The notes: generated by a model from the letters alone, not told the origin. 64,000 bases of DNA from Bradyrhizobium sp. JYMT SZCCT0180 (GCF_018130165.1 NZ_JAFCLZ010000011.1:186001-250000); one strand, 5' to 3'. Positions 48,951-59,002 are shown, counted from the stretch's first letter. Made by a program: numbers and translations.

Positions 48951-50192
48951 ATGACGCCGCTTGAGATCGAAAAAATCTTCCGCGACGAGGCGGGCAGGGC
49001 GCTGGCGACCCTGATCCGTCTCGTCGGCGATTTCGATCTCGCCGAGGATGCGCTGCAGGACGCGTTCGCGGTGGCGCTGGAGCGCTGGTCGGTCGCCGCT
49101 TTGCCGGCAAACCCCCGCGCCTGGCTGGTCAATGTCGGGCGCAACAAGGCGATCGATCGGATTCGCCGCAACGTCGCGTTTCGCGGCAAGCAGCAGGAAC
49201 TGACGCGCGAAATCCTGCTCAATGCGTCGGCGGCTGACGAGGCCGCCGACAATGTGCTCGACGACGACATGCTGCGGTTGATCTTCACCTGCTGCCATCC
49301 GTCCTTTGCAATGGAAGTGCAGGTGGCGCTGACGCTGCGCACCGTGTGCGGTCTCTCCACAGCACAGGTGGCGCGGGCGTTTCTCGCGAGCGAAGACGCG
49401 ATGGCGCAGCGGCTGGTGCGCGCCAAGCAGAAGATCCGCCTCGCCGGCATCGCCTACGAAGTGCCGGAACGCGAAGCGCTGGAGCCGCGGCTGCGCGGCG
49501 TGCTCGCGGTGATCTATCTGGTCTTCACCGAAGGCTATGTCGCGACCTCGGGCGAAGATCTGATGCGGCCTGATCTGGCGCGCGAAGCGATCCGGCTGGC
49601 GCGGCTGCTCGACGCGCTGATGCCCGGCCGCGGCGAGATCAAGGGATTGCTGGCGCTGATGTTGCTGCATGATTCCCGCCGCGCCGGCCGCGAGACCGCG
49701 GGCGGCGACATCGTGCTCCTGGAAGAGCAGGACCGGTCGCTGTGGGATCAGGCCCAGATCGCGGAGGGCTTGAAGCTGGTGGAGGAGGCGTTGCGGATGC
49801 CGGGACGGCCGCAATCCTATGCGGTGCAGGCCGCGATCGCGGCGCTGCACGCGCGTGCGCCGAACTATAACGACACTGACTGGCCGCAGATCGCCGGCCT
49901 CTACGAGGTGCTGCTGCGGATCAGCCCGTCGCCGGTGATCGAACTCAATCACGCCGCCGCGCTGTCGATGGTCGATGGACCGGCGCGGGCGCTCGACCTG
50001 ATCGATGCGCTCGAAGCGCGCGGCGGGTTGAAAGGGTATGAGTTGCTGCCGGCCGTCCGCGCCGATCTGCTCCGCCGCCTCGGCCGGCGCGATGCGGCGC
50101 GCGAAGCCTATCAGGCGGCCTCAGAAGCGACGCAACTGGAGCCGTTGCGGCGGCTTTACGCACGGCGGATGGAAGAGCTGGGCGAACTCTAG
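48951..50192 (+). CDS. ECF42-type RNA polymerase sigma factor
   Basis: 413 residues. Sigma2 (about 3-75; IFRDEAGRALATLIRLVGDF, LAEDALQDAFAVALERW) and sigma4 (about 125-170; RTVCGLSTAQVARAFLASED) are followed by a long C-terminal extension (about 180-413, DUF6596-like helical repeats), the trademark of ECF42. No anti-sigma gene is nearby; family members are thought to be controlled by that extension. A TTG 18 bp upstream overlaps the preceding stop and is an alternative start. It pairs with the DGPF protein upstream. Confidence 0.9.
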   Translation: MTPLEIEKIFRDEAGRALATLIRLVGDFDLAEDALQDAFAVALERWSVAALPANPRAWLVNVGRNKAIDRIRRNVAFRGKQQELTREILLNASAADEAADNVLDDDMLRLIFTCCHPSFAMEVQVALTLRTVCGLSTAQVARAFLASEDAMAQRLVRAKQKIRLAGIAYEVPEREALEPRLRGVLAVIYLVFTEGYVATSGEDLMRPDLAREAIRLARLLDALMPGRGEIKGLLALMLLHDSRRAGRETAGGDIVLLEEQDRSLWDQAQIAEGLKLVEEALRMPGRPQSYAVQAAIAALHARAPNYNDTDWPQIAGLYEVLLRISPSPVIELNHAAALSMVDGPARALDLIDALEARGGLKGYELLPAVRADLLRRLGRRDAAREAYQAASEATQLEPLRRLYARRMEELGEL

Positions 50193-50193
50193 C

Positions 50194-50278
50194 CGTCATT
50201 GCGAGCGCAGCGAAGCAATCCATAGCTCGCCAAGCCGAAGCATGGATTGCTTCGTCGCTTCGCTCCTCGCAATGACGG
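50194..50278. repeat. Palindromic intergenic repeat, family A
   Basis: CGTCATTGCGAGCGCAGCGA and TTCGCTCCTCGCAATGACGG arms, with GAAGCAATCCAT / ATGGATTGCTTC inside. It separates the sigma-factor gene from the convergent amidase gene. Confidence 0.9.
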
Positions 50279-50297
50279 TCGAATGCTTTGGCTTTAT

Positions 50298-51086
50298 CTA
50301 CTGCGCCGCGACCTGCGTCGGCGTCGCATCGGCCGGCAAAGTGGCCAGCAGCGCGTGCAGCGTGCTCATGGTCGAATGATCGGCGATGCCATCGACGCGG
50401 GCCGGGCGGAAGTGGCGCTGGAACGCGGTGACCACTTCCATGGTCGGGCCGTCGTACTTGCCGTGGTTCGGCACTTGGTAGCCGTAGCGCGCCAGGGCAG
50501 TCTGCAGGCCGGCGACATCGTCGCTGATGCTGCCGAGCTTGAGCGTTTCACCGCGCACGATCGGCGCCGGCTGCACCCAATGGCCGACGCCGGAATTGGC
50601 CAGCGAATGCCACGGGAATTTCTCGCCGGGATCCTTTTTGCGCGCAGGCGCGACGTCGGAATGCGCGAGCACGCGATGCGGCGGCACGTTGCGGCGAAGC
50701 ATGATGCCGCGGCACAGCGCGATCACGGCGGCGACCTGGCGCAGCGGAAAATCCGGATAGCCCCAGTCGTGGCCGCGATTGATGATCTCGACCCCGATCG
50801 AACAGGAGTTGATGTCTTCTTCGCCGGCCCAGAACGATACGCCGGCATGCCAGGCGCGCTTGCTCTCGGGCACGGATTGCACGATGCGGCCGTCTTCCAG
50901 CACGATGTAATGCGCCGATACGTCGGTTCCCGCGGTGCAGAGCTGGGCGATCGCGCCTTCCACGTCCGGCATGCCTGTGTAGTGCAGCAGGATCATGTCG
51001 GGCAGGCGGCCCTTGTTGCGGTCGCCATAGTTCGCCGACGGAATCACGTCGGAGGCAATCGAGGAATCCGGGGTAAAGGTCTTCAT
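50298..51086 (-). CDS. N-acetylmuramoyl-L-alanine amidase (AmpD-like) with peptidoglycan-binding domain
   Basis: 262 residues from MKTFTPDSSIASD, the family start; the frame continues 27 codons upstream without similarity. The amidase_2 domain has zinc ligands in ILLHYTGM, VLAHSDVAPARKKDPG, and the catalytic region SIGVEIINRGHDW. The C-terminal PG_binding_1 domain is near 195-255. No signal peptide is seen, so it probably acts on recycled muropeptides in the cytoplasm. It lies 790 bp before rsmH, pointing away from it. Confidence 0.9.
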   Translation of the reverse strand: MKTFTPDSSIASDVIPSANYGDRNKGRLPDMILLHYTGMPDVEGAIAQLCTAGTDVSAHYIVLEDGRIVQSVPESKRAWHAGVSFWAGEEDINSCSIGVEIINRGHDWGYPDFPLRQVAAVIALCRGIMLRRNVPPHRVLAHSDVAPARKKDPGEKFPWHSLANSGVGHWVQPAPIVRGETLKLGSISDDVAGLQTALARYGYQVPNHGKYDGPTMEVVTAFQRHFRPARVDGIADHSTMSTLHALLATLPADATPTQVAAQ

Positions 51087-51388
51087 GTCCGCGATGGCCC
51101 TGGGAACGGGAAGGGCGCGTTGACGCTTCGAATCAATACCAGCAGACGTGAACGAACCAGCAGCCATTATATGAGCTCAAACCGGGCAGGAGAACGACAA
51201 CCCGCAAATTTTACAAAATAACGATCTTTACTATTCCTTTACCAAGTCGTCCGCGCAATCCGGCAGCCGCGCCCGGTTTCGCATTTTGACCGAGTGTGTG
51301 CGGCGGGCATCACCGGCTTCGCCAGGTGACTGAAGTATTTTCCACTTCGAATGCTCCATCCTAGAACCGCGTCCACTTGGCGACGCTC

Positions 51389-51532
51389 TTCTCCCCTCCC
51401 TCCACGCGCCCTTGCGCGTGGTGGGGAGGGGTCGGGGGTGGGGGGTAGCGCGGCATTCACCGAAATAGCGGTTCTTGCCGATAGACCCCCCACCCCGACC
51501 CCTCCCCACCGCTTCGCGGGGGGAGGGGAGAA
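51389..51532. repeat. Large palindromic repeat, family F
   Basis: CTCCCCTCCCTCCACGCGCC ... and its near complement CGGGGGGAGGGGAG, with inner GGGGAGGGGTCGGGGGTGGG / CCCACCCCGACCCCTCCCC arms. It lies in the 790-bp gap between the amidase gene and rsmH. The rest of that gap (51087-51388 and 51533-51878) holds no gene I can support; the mraZ usually found here is absent. Confidence 0.85.
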
Positions 51533-51878
51533 GAAGAGCGCGCTGGCTCAGGCGAAATGGGAAATTGCTTTAGAAAGCGCGTAAAAGCCGCGGCCGATCA
51601 TCAACGCTTTCTTAACGCTAAGTGCCGTTACTAAGTGGTGATGAGCCGAACCGGTTTTGGGGACGGCCGAGGCCCTCTTTCACGCTCGAAAAGCCATGGC
51701 AGCCCAGCAAATTCCGTCCGGAAAACAGGGTTTGCGGGCGGGGGCGGGAAACAGCCATCGCGCCTCGCAGCGGTTTTCTGGCCGGAACAGCCCGGCAAAG
51801 CGCAGGGATTTGAGGCGCAATGGGCCCGTTGGCGTCCAGTTTTCGTATCGTACCTTGGAATACGCTGAAGGCCGGCGG

Positions 51879-52874
51879 ATGACCCCGGCTGCCTCCCGCC
51901 ATATCTCCGTTCTCGGCCGCGAGGCGGTCGAGATGCTCAGCCCCCGCGACGGCGGCATCTATGTCGATGCCACCTTCGGCGCCGGCGGCTACAGCCGCAT
52001 GATCCTGGAAACCAAGGGAACCCGGGTGATCGGTATCGACCGCGACCGGTCGGCGATCACTGGCGGGTTCGATCTGGTCGACCAGGCGGATGGCCGGCTG
52101 ACGCTGGTCGAGGACCGGTTTTCCAATCTCGCCGAGGTCTGTACCGCGCAGGGCGTTGATGCCGTCGACGGGGTCGTGATGGACGTCGGGGTCTCCTCGA
52201 TGCAGCTCGACCAGGCCGAGCGCGGCTTTTCGTTCCGGCTCGGTGGGCCGCTCGACATGCGGATGGGGCATGACGGCCCGACCGCGGCGGACGTGGTCGC
52301 GAAAGCCTCCGAAGCCGATCTCGCCAACATCATCTACATCTTCGGCGAGGAGCGTCACTCCCGCGGCGTCGCGCGCGCCATCGTCGCTGCTCGCAAGGAA
52401 GCGCCGATCACGACCACGAAGGCGCTCGCCGATATCGTCGGCAAGGTGGTCCGCTCCAAGCCGAACGAAATTCATCCGGCGACGCGGACGTTCCAGGGCT
52501 TGCGGATTTTCGTCAACGCGGAGCTCGACGAGCTGCATCTGGCGCTGTCGGCGGCGGAACGCGTGCTGAAGCCGGGCGGTCGGCTGGTCGTGGTGTCGTT
52601 TCATTCGCTGGAAGACCGCATCGTCAAGGATTTCCTCAACCAGCGCGGCAAGTCCGGCGGCGGATCGCGGCATCTGCCCGAGATCGCGCAGGCCGTTCCG
52701 AGTTATCAGATCCTGACCAAGCGTCCGGTCACGCCCGGCGAGGCGGAGGTTTCGGCCAATCCGCGGGCACGGTCCGCCAAACTGCGCGCCGCCGAGCGGA
52801 CCGCGGCGCCGGCGCATGCCGCCGACGCACTGCCGGCATGGCCGACCATCGACAGCGTCATGAGGGGAGGCTGA
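51879..52874 (+). CDS. rsmH: RsmH, 16S rRNA (cytosine-1402-N4) methyltransferase
   Basis: 331 residues from MTPAASRHISVLGREAVEML, the family start; a much earlier in-frame ATG adds only basic low-complexity sequence. Motif I is DATFGAGGYSR (about 30-40), and the MDVGVSSMQLDQAERGFSF and VVSFHSLEDRIVKDFL segments are typical. It methylates C1402 in the ribosomal P site. It is the first gene of the division and cell-wall cluster here, 2 bp before ftsL. Confidence 0.94.
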   Translation: MTPAASRHISVLGREAVEMLSPRDGGIYVDATFGAGGYSRMILETKGTRVIGIDRDRSAITGGFDLVDQADGRLTLVEDRFSNLAEVCTAQGVDAVDGVVMDVGVSSMQLDQAERGFSFRLGGPLDMRMGHDGPTAADVVAKASEADLANIIYIFGEERHSRGVARAIVAARKEAPITTTKALADIVGKVVRSKPNEIHPATRTFQGLRIFVNAELDELHLALSAAERVLKPGGRLVVVSFHSLEDRIVKDFLNQRGKSGGGSRHLPEIAQAVPSYQILTKRPVTPGEAEVSANPRARSAKLRAAERTAAPAHAADALPAWPTIDSVMRGG

Positions 52875-52876
52875 TA

Positions 52877-53269
52877 ATGCGCATCCTCCACCTCCTCGTG
52901 ATCGGCATGCTGGTGTTCGCCGCCTCCTATGTCTACCGGATCAAGATGGAATCGACCTCGCGCACCGAGCGCGTGCTGCGGCTCAATGCGGAAATCCGCG
53001 AGCAGCGCGACGCCATTGCCGCGCTCCGCGCCGAATGGGCCAAGCTCGACGCGCCGCTGCGACTGCAGGGCCTTGCCGACCGGCACCTTCCGCTGAAGTC
53101 GCTGGTCGCGACGCAATATGACCAGTTGAAGAACCTGCCGGAACGGCCGCCCAGCTTTGCCAGGCCAGGCGCCCCCGATCCGATCGGCGCGATGATCAAT
53201 ACCATCGAGGCTGCCACCGATGCGCCGACTGTGACCGGCTCGGTGCCCGCGCCGGGAGATCAGCGATGA
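52877..53269 (+). CDS. ftsL: FtsL-like division protein
   Basis: 130 residues. One TM near 4-20 (LHLLVIGMLVFAASYVY) and a coiled-coil periplasmic part (about 30-65; TERVLRLNAEIREQRDAIAA). It is a bitopic protein of the FtsQLB complex that activates FtsWI; identified by size, topology and position between rsmH and ftsI. GGGGAGG lies before the ATG. It overlaps ftsI by 4 bp. Confidence 0.85.
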   Translation: MRILHLLVIGMLVFAASYVYRIKMESTSRTERVLRLNAEIREQRDAIAALRAEWAKLDAPLRLQGLADRHLPLKSLVATQYDQLKNLPERPPSFARPGAPDPIGAMINTIEAATDAPTVTGSVPAPGDQR

Positions 53270-55023
53270 CCGATCAGGCGCTTGCCACCACCAGACCTGC
53301 AAAGCCCGCCGAGCCCTGGCGGCAGCGGTTGATCCGCAGCCTGCTCTACGGGCGCAATGTCGATCGCGCGGCGAAGGCGCGGGCCCGTGTCGGATTCGCG
53401 GTGCTGGCGTTCGCATTGGTGTACGCCATCATTGCCGGACGCCTCGTCATGTTTGCGATCGGCGCCGACAGCCACAATGCAGCCCGCACCGGCTCGCGGG
53501 ACGCGATCGCGACCGCGCGGCCCGACATCGTCGATCGCAACGGCGAGGTGCTGGCGACCGACGTCAAGTCGCCGAGCCTGTTCGGCGAACCGCGCCGCAT
53601 CATCGACAAGGACGAGGCGATCGAGCTTCTGACCGCGACATTGCCTGATCTCGACACGACCGAGGTGCGCGAGCGGTTGTCGTCGCGCAAGGGCTTTGTG
53701 TGGCTGAAGCGCGAGATCACCTCGAAGCAGCAGCAGGCCATTCATCGCCTCGGCATTCCCGGCATCGGTTTCCTGCGCGAGAACAAGCGCGTCTATCCGA
53801 CCGGTGCGTCGGTCGCCCATCTGATCGGTCTGGTCAACATCGACAACCAGGGCATCGCCGGGATGGAGAAGTGGCTCGACAATAACGGGCTGGCCGATTT
53901 GCACCGCGCCGGCTTCGCCACCGATCGGCTGCAGCGGCCGGTGGAGCTGTCGATCGACCTGCGCGTCGAGCACGCGCTGCGCGACGAATTGTTGAAGGCC
54001 AAGGAGAAATACAAGGCCAAGGCCGCCTCCGGCCTCGTCTCCAACGTCAGGACCGGCGAGATCGTCGCGCTGGTGTCGTTGCCGGATTTCGACCCGAACA
54101 ACCCGAAAGAGGCGCACGACCCCGACCGCATCAACCGCCTGACCACCGGCGTCTTCGAGATGGGCTCGACCTTCAAGGCGCTGACGCTGGCGATGGCGCT
54201 GGATTCCGGCAAGGCCAACCTCAACACGCTGTACGACGGGCGAGGTGTGCTGAAGTACGGCAAGTTCACCATCCACGATACGCATCCCGTCGGCCGTTCG
54301 ATCACGCTGTCGGAAGTATTCACGTTTTCCTCGAACGTCGGTGCGGCCAAGATCGCGCTGGGGCAGGGCGTCGAAGCGCACAAGGCGTTCCTGAAAAAGC
54401 TCGGCCAGATGGACCGGCTGCGCACCGAATTGCCGGAAAGCACGTCACCGATCGTGCCGAAGCGCTGGGGTGAGCTCAACACCATCACCATTTCCTTCGG
54501 GCACGGCATTGCGGTGGCGCCGCTGCAGGCGGTGATGGGCATCAACGCGGTCGTCAACGGCGGCTATCTGATCCCGCCGACCTTCCTCAAGCGCTCGGAG
54601 GAAGAAGCCAGGGCGATCGGCAAGAAGGTGCTTAAGACCGAAACGTCGGACAAGATGCGCTATCTGATGCGGCTGAATGCGGAGATCGGAACCGCGAAGA
54701 AAGCCGACGTGAAGGGCTATTACATCGGCGGCAAGACCGGCACCTCGGAAAAGGTGGTCAACGGCCGCTATTCCAAGAAGCAGGTGCTCAATTCCTTCAC
54801 CGCAATCTTCCCGGCCGACAACCCGCAATATCAGCTGCTGATCATGCTGGACGAGCCCAAGGCGCTGCCGGAAACCCATGGTTTCATCACCTCGGGCTGG
54901 AACACCGTGCCGACCGGCGGCAAGGTGATCGCCCGAATCGGACCGCTTTTGGGCGTCGAACCGCGCTTCGATCTGCCGACGGCAGATCGCCTCATTCTTG
55001 CGACATCGAGGACAACCCAGTAA
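53266..55023 (+). CDS. ftsI: FtsI/PBP3 class B transpeptidase
   Basis: 585 residues. TM near 43-63; pedestal domain to about 225. The transpeptidase has S301-x-x-K304 (MGSTFKALT), SSN at 355-357 and KTGT at 490-493 (GGKTGTSEK). This is the septal cross-linking enzyme of the divisome. The gene overlaps ftsL by 4 bp and is followed by murE after 47 bp. Confidence 0.95.
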   Translation: MTDQALATTRPAKPAEPWRQRLIRSLLYGRNVDRAAKARARVGFAVLAFALVYAIIAGRLVMFAIGADSHNAARTGSRDAIATARPDIVDRNGEVLATDVKSPSLFGEPRRIIDKDEAIELLTATLPDLDTTEVRERLSSRKGFVWLKREITSKQQQAIHRLGIPGIGFLRENKRVYPTGASVAHLIGLVNIDNQGIAGMEKWLDNNGLADLHRAGFATDRLQRPVELSIDLRVEHALRDELLKAKEKYKAKAASGLVSNVRTGEIVALVSLPDFDPNNPKEAHDPDRINRLTTGVFEMGSTFKALTLAMALDSGKANLNTLYDGRGVLKYGKFTIHDTHPVGRSITLSEVFTFSSNVGAAKIALGQGVEAHKAFLKKLGQMDRLRTELPESTSPIVPKRWGELNTITISFGHGIAVAPLQAVMGINAVVNGGYLIPPTFLKRSEEEARAIGKKVLKTETSDKMRYLMRLNAEIGTAKKADVKGYYIGGKTGTSEKVVNGRYSKKQVLNSFTAIFPADNPQYQLLIMLDEPKALPETHGFITSGWNTVPTGGKVIARIGPLLGVEPRFDLPTADRLILATSRTTQ

Positions 55024-55070
55024 GGCGTAGGACGACGCGCCAAGCTGCGCCCGGGCCGGACTGGACGACC

Positions 55071-56528
55071 ATGAAACTTCGCGACCTCTTCAGCAATGAT
55101 GCCGCGATCGAGCCGCAGGCAGATGCGATCGACGTGAAGGGCCTGGCGGTGGACAGCCGCGCGGTGAAGCCGGGTGATTTGTTCTTCGCGCTCGCCGGCA
55201 GCAAGACCGATGGTTCGCGCTTTGTCGATTCAGCCATTGCCGCAGGCGCGGTCGCGATCGCAGGCGATCATCCCGCCAAGGATTGCCGCGTGCCGTCTGT
55301 CACGACGCCAAATCCGCGCCGTGCGCTGGCGCTGGCGGCGGCGCGATTTTATCCGAAGCAGCCTCAGACAATCGCGGCCGTCACCGGTACGAGTGGAAAA
55401 ACCTCGGTGGCGGCGTTCACGCGCCAGATCTGGCAACGGCTCGGCCACGCCTCCGCCAGCATCGGCACCATTGGTCTCGTTTCGCCGAAGCGCACCGTCT
55501 ACGGCTCGCTGACGACGCCGGATCCGATCGCCCTGCATCGCCAGCTCGACGAGATCGCAGGTGACGGCGTCACCCATCTAGCCTTTGAAGCCTCGTCGCA
55601 CGGGCTCGACCAATACAGGCTGGATGGCGTGCGCATCGCCGCCGGCGGTTTTACCAATTTGACGCGCGACCACATGGATTATCATCCCGACGTCGCGCAT
55701 TACCTCGGCGCCAAGCTGCGGCTGTTCCGCGATCTCGTCGTGGCCGATGGCGCCGCAGTGATCTCGGCCGATCATGATTGCTCGCAACAGGTGATCGACG
55801 CCGCGCGGGAACGGAAACTGCGGATCATCGCCATCGGCCGCAACGCGGACGGTATGGGCGAAGGCATCCGTCTGGTCGAAGCGATCGTCGATGGTTTTGC
55901 GCAGAAGCTGACGCTCGAACATCGCGGGCGCCGGCACATGATCAAGCTGCCGCTGGTCGGCGAATTCCAGATCGAGAACGCGCTGGTCGCGGCGGGGCTG
56001 GCGATCGGCACCGGCAGCGAGGCCGCGGCGGTGCTCGCCAGCCTCGAACATCTCGAAGGCGCCAAGGGCCGGCTGGAACAGGTCGGCGAACATAATGGCG
56101 CGCCTGTATTCGTCGACTACGCGCACAAGCCGGACGCGCTGGCGAAGGCGCTGCAGGCGCTGCGGCCTTATGCGAAGCGCAAGCTGGTCGTGGTGTTCGG
56201 CTGCGGCGGCGACCGCGACGCCGGCAAGCGTCCGTTGATGGGCGCGATCGCGGCCGAGAACGCCGACGGCGTCATCGTCACCGACGACAATCCGCGCAGC
56301 GAGAATCCGGCAACAATCCGCGCCGCCATTCTGGACGCTGCCAAGGGCGCCGCTGATATCGGCGACCGGGCGGAAGCCATCAAGGCCGGAATTGTGGCGT
56401 TGCAGCCAGGCGACGCGCTGTTGATCGCCGGCAAGGGTCACGAGACCGGCCAAATCGTCGGCGACAAGACGCTACCGTTCAGTGATCACGACGCGGTGGC
56501 GGCCGTACTCGCGGAGAGGAATGCATGA
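55071..56528 (+). CDS. murE: MurE, UDP-MurNAc-tripeptide ligase (meso-DAP)
   Basis: 485 residues. ATP-binding loop TGTSGKTS near 105-112. Central-domain signature HLAFEASSHGLDQYRLDG. The diaminopimelate-specific DNPR motif is present in IVTDDNPRSENP, so the third residue added is meso-DAP. The ATP-dependent ligase acts in the cytoplasm. Its 3' end overlaps murF by 4 bp, indicating coupled translation. Confidence 0.96.
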   Translation: MKLRDLFSNDAAIEPQADAIDVKGLAVDSRAVKPGDLFFALAGSKTDGSRFVDSAIAAGAVAIAGDHPAKDCRVPSVTTPNPRRALALAAARFYPKQPQTIAAVTGTSGKTSVAAFTRQIWQRLGHASASIGTIGLVSPKRTVYGSLTTPDPIALHRQLDEIAGDGVTHLAFEASSHGLDQYRLDGVRIAAGGFTNLTRDHMDYHPDVAHYLGAKLRLFRDLVVADGAAVISADHDCSQQVIDAARERKLRIIAIGRNADGMGEGIRLVEAIVDGFAQKLTLEHRGRRHMIKLPLVGEFQIENALVAAGLAIGTGSEAAAVLASLEHLEGAKGRLEQVGEHNGAPVFVDYAHKPDALAKALQALRPYAKRKLVVVFGCGGDRDAGKRPLMGAIAAENADGVIVTDDNPRSENPATIRAAILDAAKGAADIGDRAEAIKAGIVALQPGDALLIAGKGHETGQIVGDKTLPFSDHDAVAAVLAERNA

Positions 56529-57907
56529 GCGCTGCGCCATTGTGGACGATTGCCGGGATTGCGAAGGCGTTGGGGCTCTCCGGAACATTTCCGGACACCG
56601 CGATCGATTTCGTCACGCAGGACAGCCGATTGGTGAAACCCGGATGCCTGTTCGTGGCGCTCAGCGGCACACCGAGCGGCGGCTTCATTTCCAGTTTCGC
56701 CAGCGCGCGTGACGGCTGGGAGTTCGCCGACAAGGCGGAAGCCGCCGGCGCGGTGGCGATGATCGTGCCGCACAGGATCGAAGGCGTCAGCGTTCCGCAG
56801 CTGATCGTCAAGGATACGCTGATCGACGGTCTCTGGGGATTGGCGCGCGCGGCGCGGGCGCGGTTCAAGGGCCCGGTGATCGGCCTCACCGGCAGCGCCG
56901 GCAAGACCAGCACCAAGGAATATCTCGCCGCCTATCCTGCCGCCTATGCCAGCCCGAGCAGTTTCAATAATTTCTGGGGCGTGCCTCTGACGCTGTGCAA
57001 TGCCAGCCCGAGCGCATCGCTGTGGGTGGTGGAAATGGGCATGAACCAGACCGGCGAAATCGCGCGGCTCAGCGAGCTGACGCGGCCGACCGTGGCGCTG
57101 GTGGTGAACGTCCAGCCCGTGCATCTGGAAAAGCTCGGCAGCCTGGAGGCGATCCGGCGCGAAAAGGTGAGCATCGCGCAAGGCTTGCCAAAAGATGGCG
57201 TGCTGGTGCTGCCGACCGACGTCGAAGCGCCGGAATGGAACGGCAAGCTTGTCCGCTTCGGCAATGGCTCGGAAGTGCATGAGTTGAAACACAGTCCGAA
57301 TGGCGAAAGCTGGGACGTGTCAGCGCAGGTCGGCGGCAAACAGGTCGCATTCGACCTGACGCCGGGCGCGCCGCATCGTCTGCAGAACGCGCTGGCCGCG
57401 CTGGCATCGATCCATGCCGCCGGCCTCGATGAAGCGGCGCTGGCCAAAGAGCTCGGCAAGGTCGGCATCATGACCGGGCGCGGGGTGGAGCAGACCGCCG
57501 CCGGCGTCACCGTGATCGACGACAGCTTTAACGGCAATCCGGCCAGCATGGTCGCGGCGCTCGACAGCCTGAAGGCGCGGCCGGTCAAGTCAGGCCGGCG
57601 CATCGCCATCATGGGCGACATGCTGGAGCTCGGCCCCGACGCGCCAGCCTATCATGTCAAGCTGGCCAGGGATCTGCCCGGCATCGACGGCGTCTATTGT
57701 GTCGGCCCGCTGATGCGCCATCTCTACGAGCTGCTGCCGGCCAACAGCGCCCTCGGCTGGCACGACGACCCCGCCACGCTCGAGCCGCAGAAAATCGCCG
57801 CATTGTTGCAAAGCGGTGACGTCGTGGTGGTCAAGGGCAGCAAAAAGATGTTCTGGGTCAACAAGTTTGTGCCCAAGCTGCTGGCTGCCTTGCAGGCAAA
57901 AGCGTAA
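56525..57907 (+). CDS. murF: MurF, UDP-MurNAc-pentapeptide ligase
   Basis: 460 residues. ATP loop LTGSAGKTST near 121-130; central SFNNFWGVPLTLCNA and EMGMNQTGEIARLSE segments typical of MurF, which adds D-Ala-D-Ala. It overlaps murE by 4 bp. It is followed by a 165-bp gap and then a tandem mraY pair, where one mraY gene would be expected. Confidence 0.96.
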   Translation: MSAAPLWTIAGIAKALGLSGTFPDTAIDFVTQDSRLVKPGCLFVALSGTPSGGFISSFASARDGWEFADKAEAAGAVAMIVPHRIEGVSVPQLIVKDTLIDGLWGLARAARARFKGPVIGLTGSAGKTSTKEYLAAYPAAYASPSSFNNFWGVPLTLCNASPSASLWVVEMGMNQTGEIARLSELTRPTVALVVNVQPVHLEKLGSLEAIRREKVSIAQGLPKDGVLVLPTDVEAPEWNGKLVRFGNGSEVHELKHSPNGESWDVSAQVGGKQVAFDLTPGAPHRLQNALAALASIHAAGLDEAALAKELGKVGIMTGRGVEQTAAGVTVIDDSFNGNPASMVAALDSLKARPVKSGRRIAIMGDMLELGPDAPAYHVKLARDLPGIDGVYCVGPLMRHLYELLPANSALGWHDDPATLEPQKIAALLQSGDVVVVKGSKKMFWVNKFVPKLLAALQAKA

Positions 57908-58072
57908 ACTGGCCGGGCTGACCCACCCGTGATTTCCGTGGTGATTCGCGCAACCGCCGCCGCGATCGTGACCAAGATTTGCTTGGTTTCTAGGATGAAA
58001 ACGATTGTCAACGCGCTTCCAATGCGCTTACCCGGCAAGACGGCGCAACCAGGCCGCAACAGGGCATACTGA

Positions 58073-59002
58073 ATGTTTTACTGGCTGATCGAGCATTTCA
58101 ACACCGTCCCTGCTTTTGCCCGTTTCATCACCTTCCGCAGCGGCGGGGCGATGGTGACGGGCGCGCTGTTCGTGTTCCTGTTCGGCCCCTGGATCATCGA
58201 TCACTTAAGGCGGCGGCAGGGCAAGGGCCAGCCGATCCGCACCGGCGGTCCGGCGTCGCACATCATCGCCAGGAAAGGCACGCCGACGATAAGCGGGCTG
58301 ATGATCCTGTCCGGCCTCGTCGTCTCGACGCTGCTCTGGGCCAACCCGCTCAATCCCTATGTCTGGATCGTGCTCGCGGTGACGCTCGGCTTCGGCTTTG
58401 TCGGCTTTTACAACGATTATCTGACGATAACGAAACAGACCCGCAGCGGTTTTGCAGGCAGGATTGGTCTCGCTATCCAAGGCGTGGTCGCGCTGATCGC
58501 CTGTTACGCGCTGGTGCGGTTCGGCCGCGACGTGACGTACACCTCGCTCGGGGTCCCCTTCCTGAAGGACGTGGTGGTCAATTTCGGCTGGTTCTTCGTG
58601 ATCTTCGGCGCCTTTGTCATTGTCGGCGCCGGCAACGTGGTCAACCTGACCGACGGTCTCGACGGCCTTGCGATCGTCCTCGTGATGACCGCGGCGGTAA
58701 TCCTTGGCATGATCGCATATCTCACCGGCAACGCCGTTTTCTCCGACTATCTGCAGATGAGATACGTCGCCGGCACCAGTGAACTCGCGGTGCTGTGCGG
58801 TGCGGTGATCGGCGCCGGATTGGGATTCCTGTGGTTCAACGCGCCACCGGCGTCAACCTTCATGGGCGATACCGGTTCACTCGCGCTCGGCGGCATGCTG
58901 GGCGCCACCGCAGTCGCGGTCAAACACGAGATGCTGCTCGCTGTCATCGTCGGGTTGTTCGTGCTGCAAGCGGTTTCCGTGCCGCGCAATAGGGCATATT
59001 GA
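58073..59002 (+). pseudogene. Upstream tandem copy of mraY, degenerate
   Basis: An open frame of 309 residues about 87% identical by eye to the intact mraY that starts one base after its stop. It lacks nine residues between AF and ITF near residue 15 and the last 56 residues of MraY, including the HHH motif. The DDY motif reads FYNDYLTIT: the first catalytic Asp is N114 and the Lys three after the second Asp is Thr. GDTGS is intact. Its last six residues (PRNRAY) come from a duplicated stretch that also precedes the first ATG (GCAACAGGGCATACTGA against GCAATAGGGCATATTGA), which shows a 930-bp tandem duplication. It cannot be an active transferase on this evidence. It could be a relic or a retained non-catalytic protein. 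Confidence 0.85.
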
